Assembly: GCA_016779325.1 (NCBI GenBank)
Contig: JADHNU010000004.1
Span: 1-64,000, forward strand
Source of the DNA: Pseudomonadales bacterium
GTDB lineage: Bacteria; Pseudomonadota; Gammaproteobacteria; Pseudomonadales; Azotimanducaceae
Reading direction: 5' to 3'
Length of the DNA: 64,000 nucleotides
Position numbers and translations under genes: made by a program. This document shows, one piece after another, positions 62,465 through 64,000 of the stretch. Under the pieces are notes generated by a model. It made no database searches. It was not told where the DNA came from and saw only the letters and a list, made by a program, of their open reading frames with translations. The first letter of the stretch is position 1. Every line of letters starts with the position of its first letter.

Positions 62465-63661
62465 ATGGAAAGGGATGCCACCAGAAGCCACTTCGGACCC
62501 AACCTTCCCCTGGCCTACTCGGGGGTGGAGGCGCAAGAGGCGGGCCGCTGGGCCCTTAACCATGAGGCCCACTGCTACGAGAGCACCTTTCACCCCCTCG
62601 TGTCCCGGGCCCACGGCCGGCCCGTCGCCTTTCGCGCCGCCCTTAAAAACAGCGATCCCAAGGCCCTGGTGAGCCCGAACCCCAGCCTAGAAACCACGGC
62701 AACGACTCTGCACATGCGGCAATTTGAGGCCCTCCACAAGGGCGCGGGCGCCTGGCTTCTGCTTCCCGTGCCCCAGGCGGCGTTGGAGGATGCGCGTCAC
62801 TGGCCGCCCGTGCCCCAGGACCTCTTCGCCTCCGATGGCTATCTCCCCTCGGAGATTATGCTCAGCGTGACCCTGGGGGCGGCCCCCCCGGCCGTGCTGG
62901 CGGACTTTGCCCAGTTCCACCGGGAACTGGGGTTTACCATCGAGCTGCGCGGCCTTTCGCCCCAGCAGGGGGACCTTGCCCTCCTCTGGGCGCTGCGCCC
63001 CGATCTTGTCACGCTGAGCGCCGACTTCCTGGCTCCGCGCAGCGGCGAGCCCCTTGCCCTTGGCCGCTTGAGTGCACTGATCACCTTGATGCACGAAAGT
63101 GGTGCAATGGTGGCTCTCGATGCCGTACCGACGCCTGAGGCCCTGGCCCGGGCCCTCGAAACCCCGGTGGATCTCCTGGGGGGGCCCGCCACCCAACCCT
63201 GGACGCCCCAGCCCGCCCGCGGCACGCCCCCCAGCAGCATCAACCAAGACTGCCAGCGCGCCTTTGAGGCGAGCCTTGCGGCCCTGCGTCAGGGGGAGAT
63301 TTTCGAGACGGCCTGCACCAGTCTGCTGTACCAGCCAGGGGTGCTGCGCTGCTATCTACTCGATGGAGCGGGCACACAGCTGACGGAGAATCTTTCTCCT
63401 GCGGGCACCCGCAGCGACCCGCGCTATTGGCCGCTCGCCCAGGCCGCGGGCGCCAGCTGGGCCCATCGGCCCTATTTCCAAGCCGCCCTAGCTCAGGCGG
63501 GGGCCATGGCCGTTAGCACGCCCTATCTATCCCTGCCCGACGGGGGGCCCTGTCAAACGCTCGCCGCAAGCTTTTTGCACGGGGAGAAGCGCCAGATTCT
63601 TTGCTGTGACCTCGAGGCCCGGACGGGCCTCGGCCCCGCGCGCGTTAGCTCTCGCGCTTAA
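62465..63661 (+). CDS. Degenerate EAL-like protein with a C-terminal Cache/YkuI-like domain
   Basis: 398 aa, no signal peptide. The first about 250 residues follow the EAL order (FHPLVSRAHGRPVAFRAAL for FQPIV...GFEALL, LHMRQFEAL, VALDAVPTPEALARAL, LLGGPATQP) but the EAL triplet is RAA and the metal-binding acidic residues are not recognisable, so it should not hydrolyse c-di-GMP. The last about 120 residues (LRCYLLDGAGTQLTENLSP, DPRYWPLAQAAGASW, YLSLPDGG) look like the PAS/Cache domain of YkuI. A sensory or c-di-GMP-binding role is inferred. The ATG at 62465 has only a weak SD. Its 3' end overlaps galU by 17 nt. Confidence 0.65.
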   Translation: MERDATRSHFGPNLPLAYSGVEAQEAGRWALNHEAHCYESTFHPLVSRAHGRPVAFRAALKNSDPKALVSPNPSLETTATTLHMRQFEALHKGAGAWLLLPVPQAALEDARHWPPVPQDLFASDGYLPSEIMLSVTLGAAPPAVLADFAQFHRELGFTIELRGLSPQQGDLALLWALRPDLVTLSADFLAPRSGEPLALGRLSALITLMHESGAMVALDAVPTPEALARALETPVDLLGGPATQPWTPQPARGTPPSSINQDCQRAFEASLAALRQGEIFETACTSLLYQPGVLRCYLLDGAGTQLTENLSPAGTRSDPRYWPLAQAAGASWAHRPYFQAALAQAGAMAVSTPYLSLPDGGPCQTLAASFLHGEKRQILCCDLEARTGLGPARVSSRA

Positions 63662-64000
63662 AGAACGTCTCGTAGCAGTGGTTCGTGGCTTCCATGAAGC
63701 CCGGGACCGACCCACAATCAAAGCGCCGGCCCTTGAACTTATAGGCCATGACGCAGCCCTCCTGAGCCTGGGCGCGCAGCGCATCGGTGAGCTGAATTTC
63801 CCCGTTCTTGCCTGGTTCCGTGTTCTCGATCAGGCGAAAGATATCCGGGGTGAGGAGATAGCGGCCGATGACCGCCAAATTGGAGGGGGCCTGGGAAGGG
63901 TCGGGCTTCTCGACCATGTCCGTAACGCGGATGAGATCGTCGCTGATGGCCTCTCCCGCAATCACCCCATAGGCGCCGATTTCTGCCTGAGGCACTTCCA
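63645..64000 (-). CDS. galU: UTP-glucose-1-phosphate uridylyltransferase (3' part, cut by window edge)
   Basis: The last about 118 residues of GalU. The frame is open to the right edge (EVPQAEIGAYGVIAGE), followed by VTDMVEKPDPSQAPSNLAVIGRYLL, GEIQLTDALRAQA and the substrate motif RRFDCGSVPGFMEA. Makes UDP-glucose for LPS and exopolysaccharide. The start is outside the window. Its TAA overlaps the EAL-like gene. Confidence 0.93.
   Translation of the reverse strand, partial: EVPQAEIGAYGVIAGEAISDDLIRVTDMVEKPDPSQAPSNLAVIGRYLLTPDIFRLIENTEPGKNGEIQLTDALRAQAQEGCVMAYKFKGRRFDCGSVPGFMEATNHCYETFFKRES

Noticed and set aside
1-64000. CRISPR arrays, prophage, IS elements, tRNA or rRNA genes
   Set aside because: Looked for repeated spacers, transposase or integrase motifs and tRNA-like clovers; none found.

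Overview
The window is about 64 kb of a high-GC, gene-dense chromosome from a gammaproteobacterium, most likely marine and aerobic. The main evidence is the block at 42.3-60 kb. It keeps the classical gammaproteobacterial order exbB-exbD-kdsB / murB / rne / rluC / maf-yceD-rpmF-fabD-fabG-acpP-fabF-mltG-tmk-holB, although lpxK, plsX, fabH and pabC are absent from their usual places. A two-component pair of the 'proteobacterial dedicated sortase' type, a CYP153 alkane hydroxylase, a Baeyer-Villiger monooxygenase, a thiolase and a glyoxylate-shunt isocitrate lyase suggest a marine heterotroph using hydrocarbons or lipids. I see no phage, transposon, CRISPR, tRNA or rRNA. The two edge genes (an aminoglycoside phosphotransferase-like/P-loop protein on the left and galU on the right) are cut by the window.

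Layout. 0-5 kb: kinase-like protein, a MerC-family protein behind a Zur-like box, Fe-alcohol dehydrogenase with a phosphotransferase, and pnuC with a NadR-like kinase. 5-8.7 kb: PdsR/PdsS-like response regulator and histidine kinase plus an SDR, with no sortase nearby. 8.7-13 kb: metallo-beta-lactamase-fold hydrolase, alpha/beta hydrolase with malonyl-CoA synthetase, TSUP transporter. 13-17 kb: an interstrand-crosslink-repair-like operon (FAN1-type VRR-NUC nuclease plus a RecB-nuclease/DinG-type helicase) behind two tandem LexA boxes. 17-24.4 kb: class A beta-lactamase-like serine hydrolase, aceA, M28 peptidase, 2OG-Fe(II) oxygenase, Tat-exported aminotransferase. 24.5-30.2 kb: imuA-imuB-dnaE2 SOS mutagenesis cassette with its own LexA box. 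30.2-42.3 kb: folE, thiolase, two NHL-repeat proteins flanking a HupE-like membrane protein, BVMO, NhaC-type antiporter, CYP153, two lipoproteins. 42.3-56 kb: housekeeping fatty-acid, RNA and cell-wall genes. 56-62.4 kb: a seven-gene minus-strand operon. 62.4-64 kb: degenerate EAL/Cache protein and galU.

The most interesting find is the last gene of the seven-gene operon, at 56260-56787 on the minus strand. A naive reading stops at a TGA after about 94 codons. The frame continues through that TGA as U-G-S-C and on for another 79 codons of conserved-looking sequence. Eleven nucleotides after the TGA there is a bacterial SECIS-like hairpin. I read this as a UGSC-family selenoprotein. Its upstream neighbour, separated by 29 nt, is a thioredoxin-fold (CPTC) protein fused to a large domain I cannot name, which is a natural redox-partner candidate.

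A second genome-style signal may be related. Of 56 genes I count 27 TAG, 15 TAA and 14 TGA stops, and 10 of the TGA stops fall where two genes overlap. Five convergent gene pairs overlap by exactly 4 nt, four of them through a shared CTAG.
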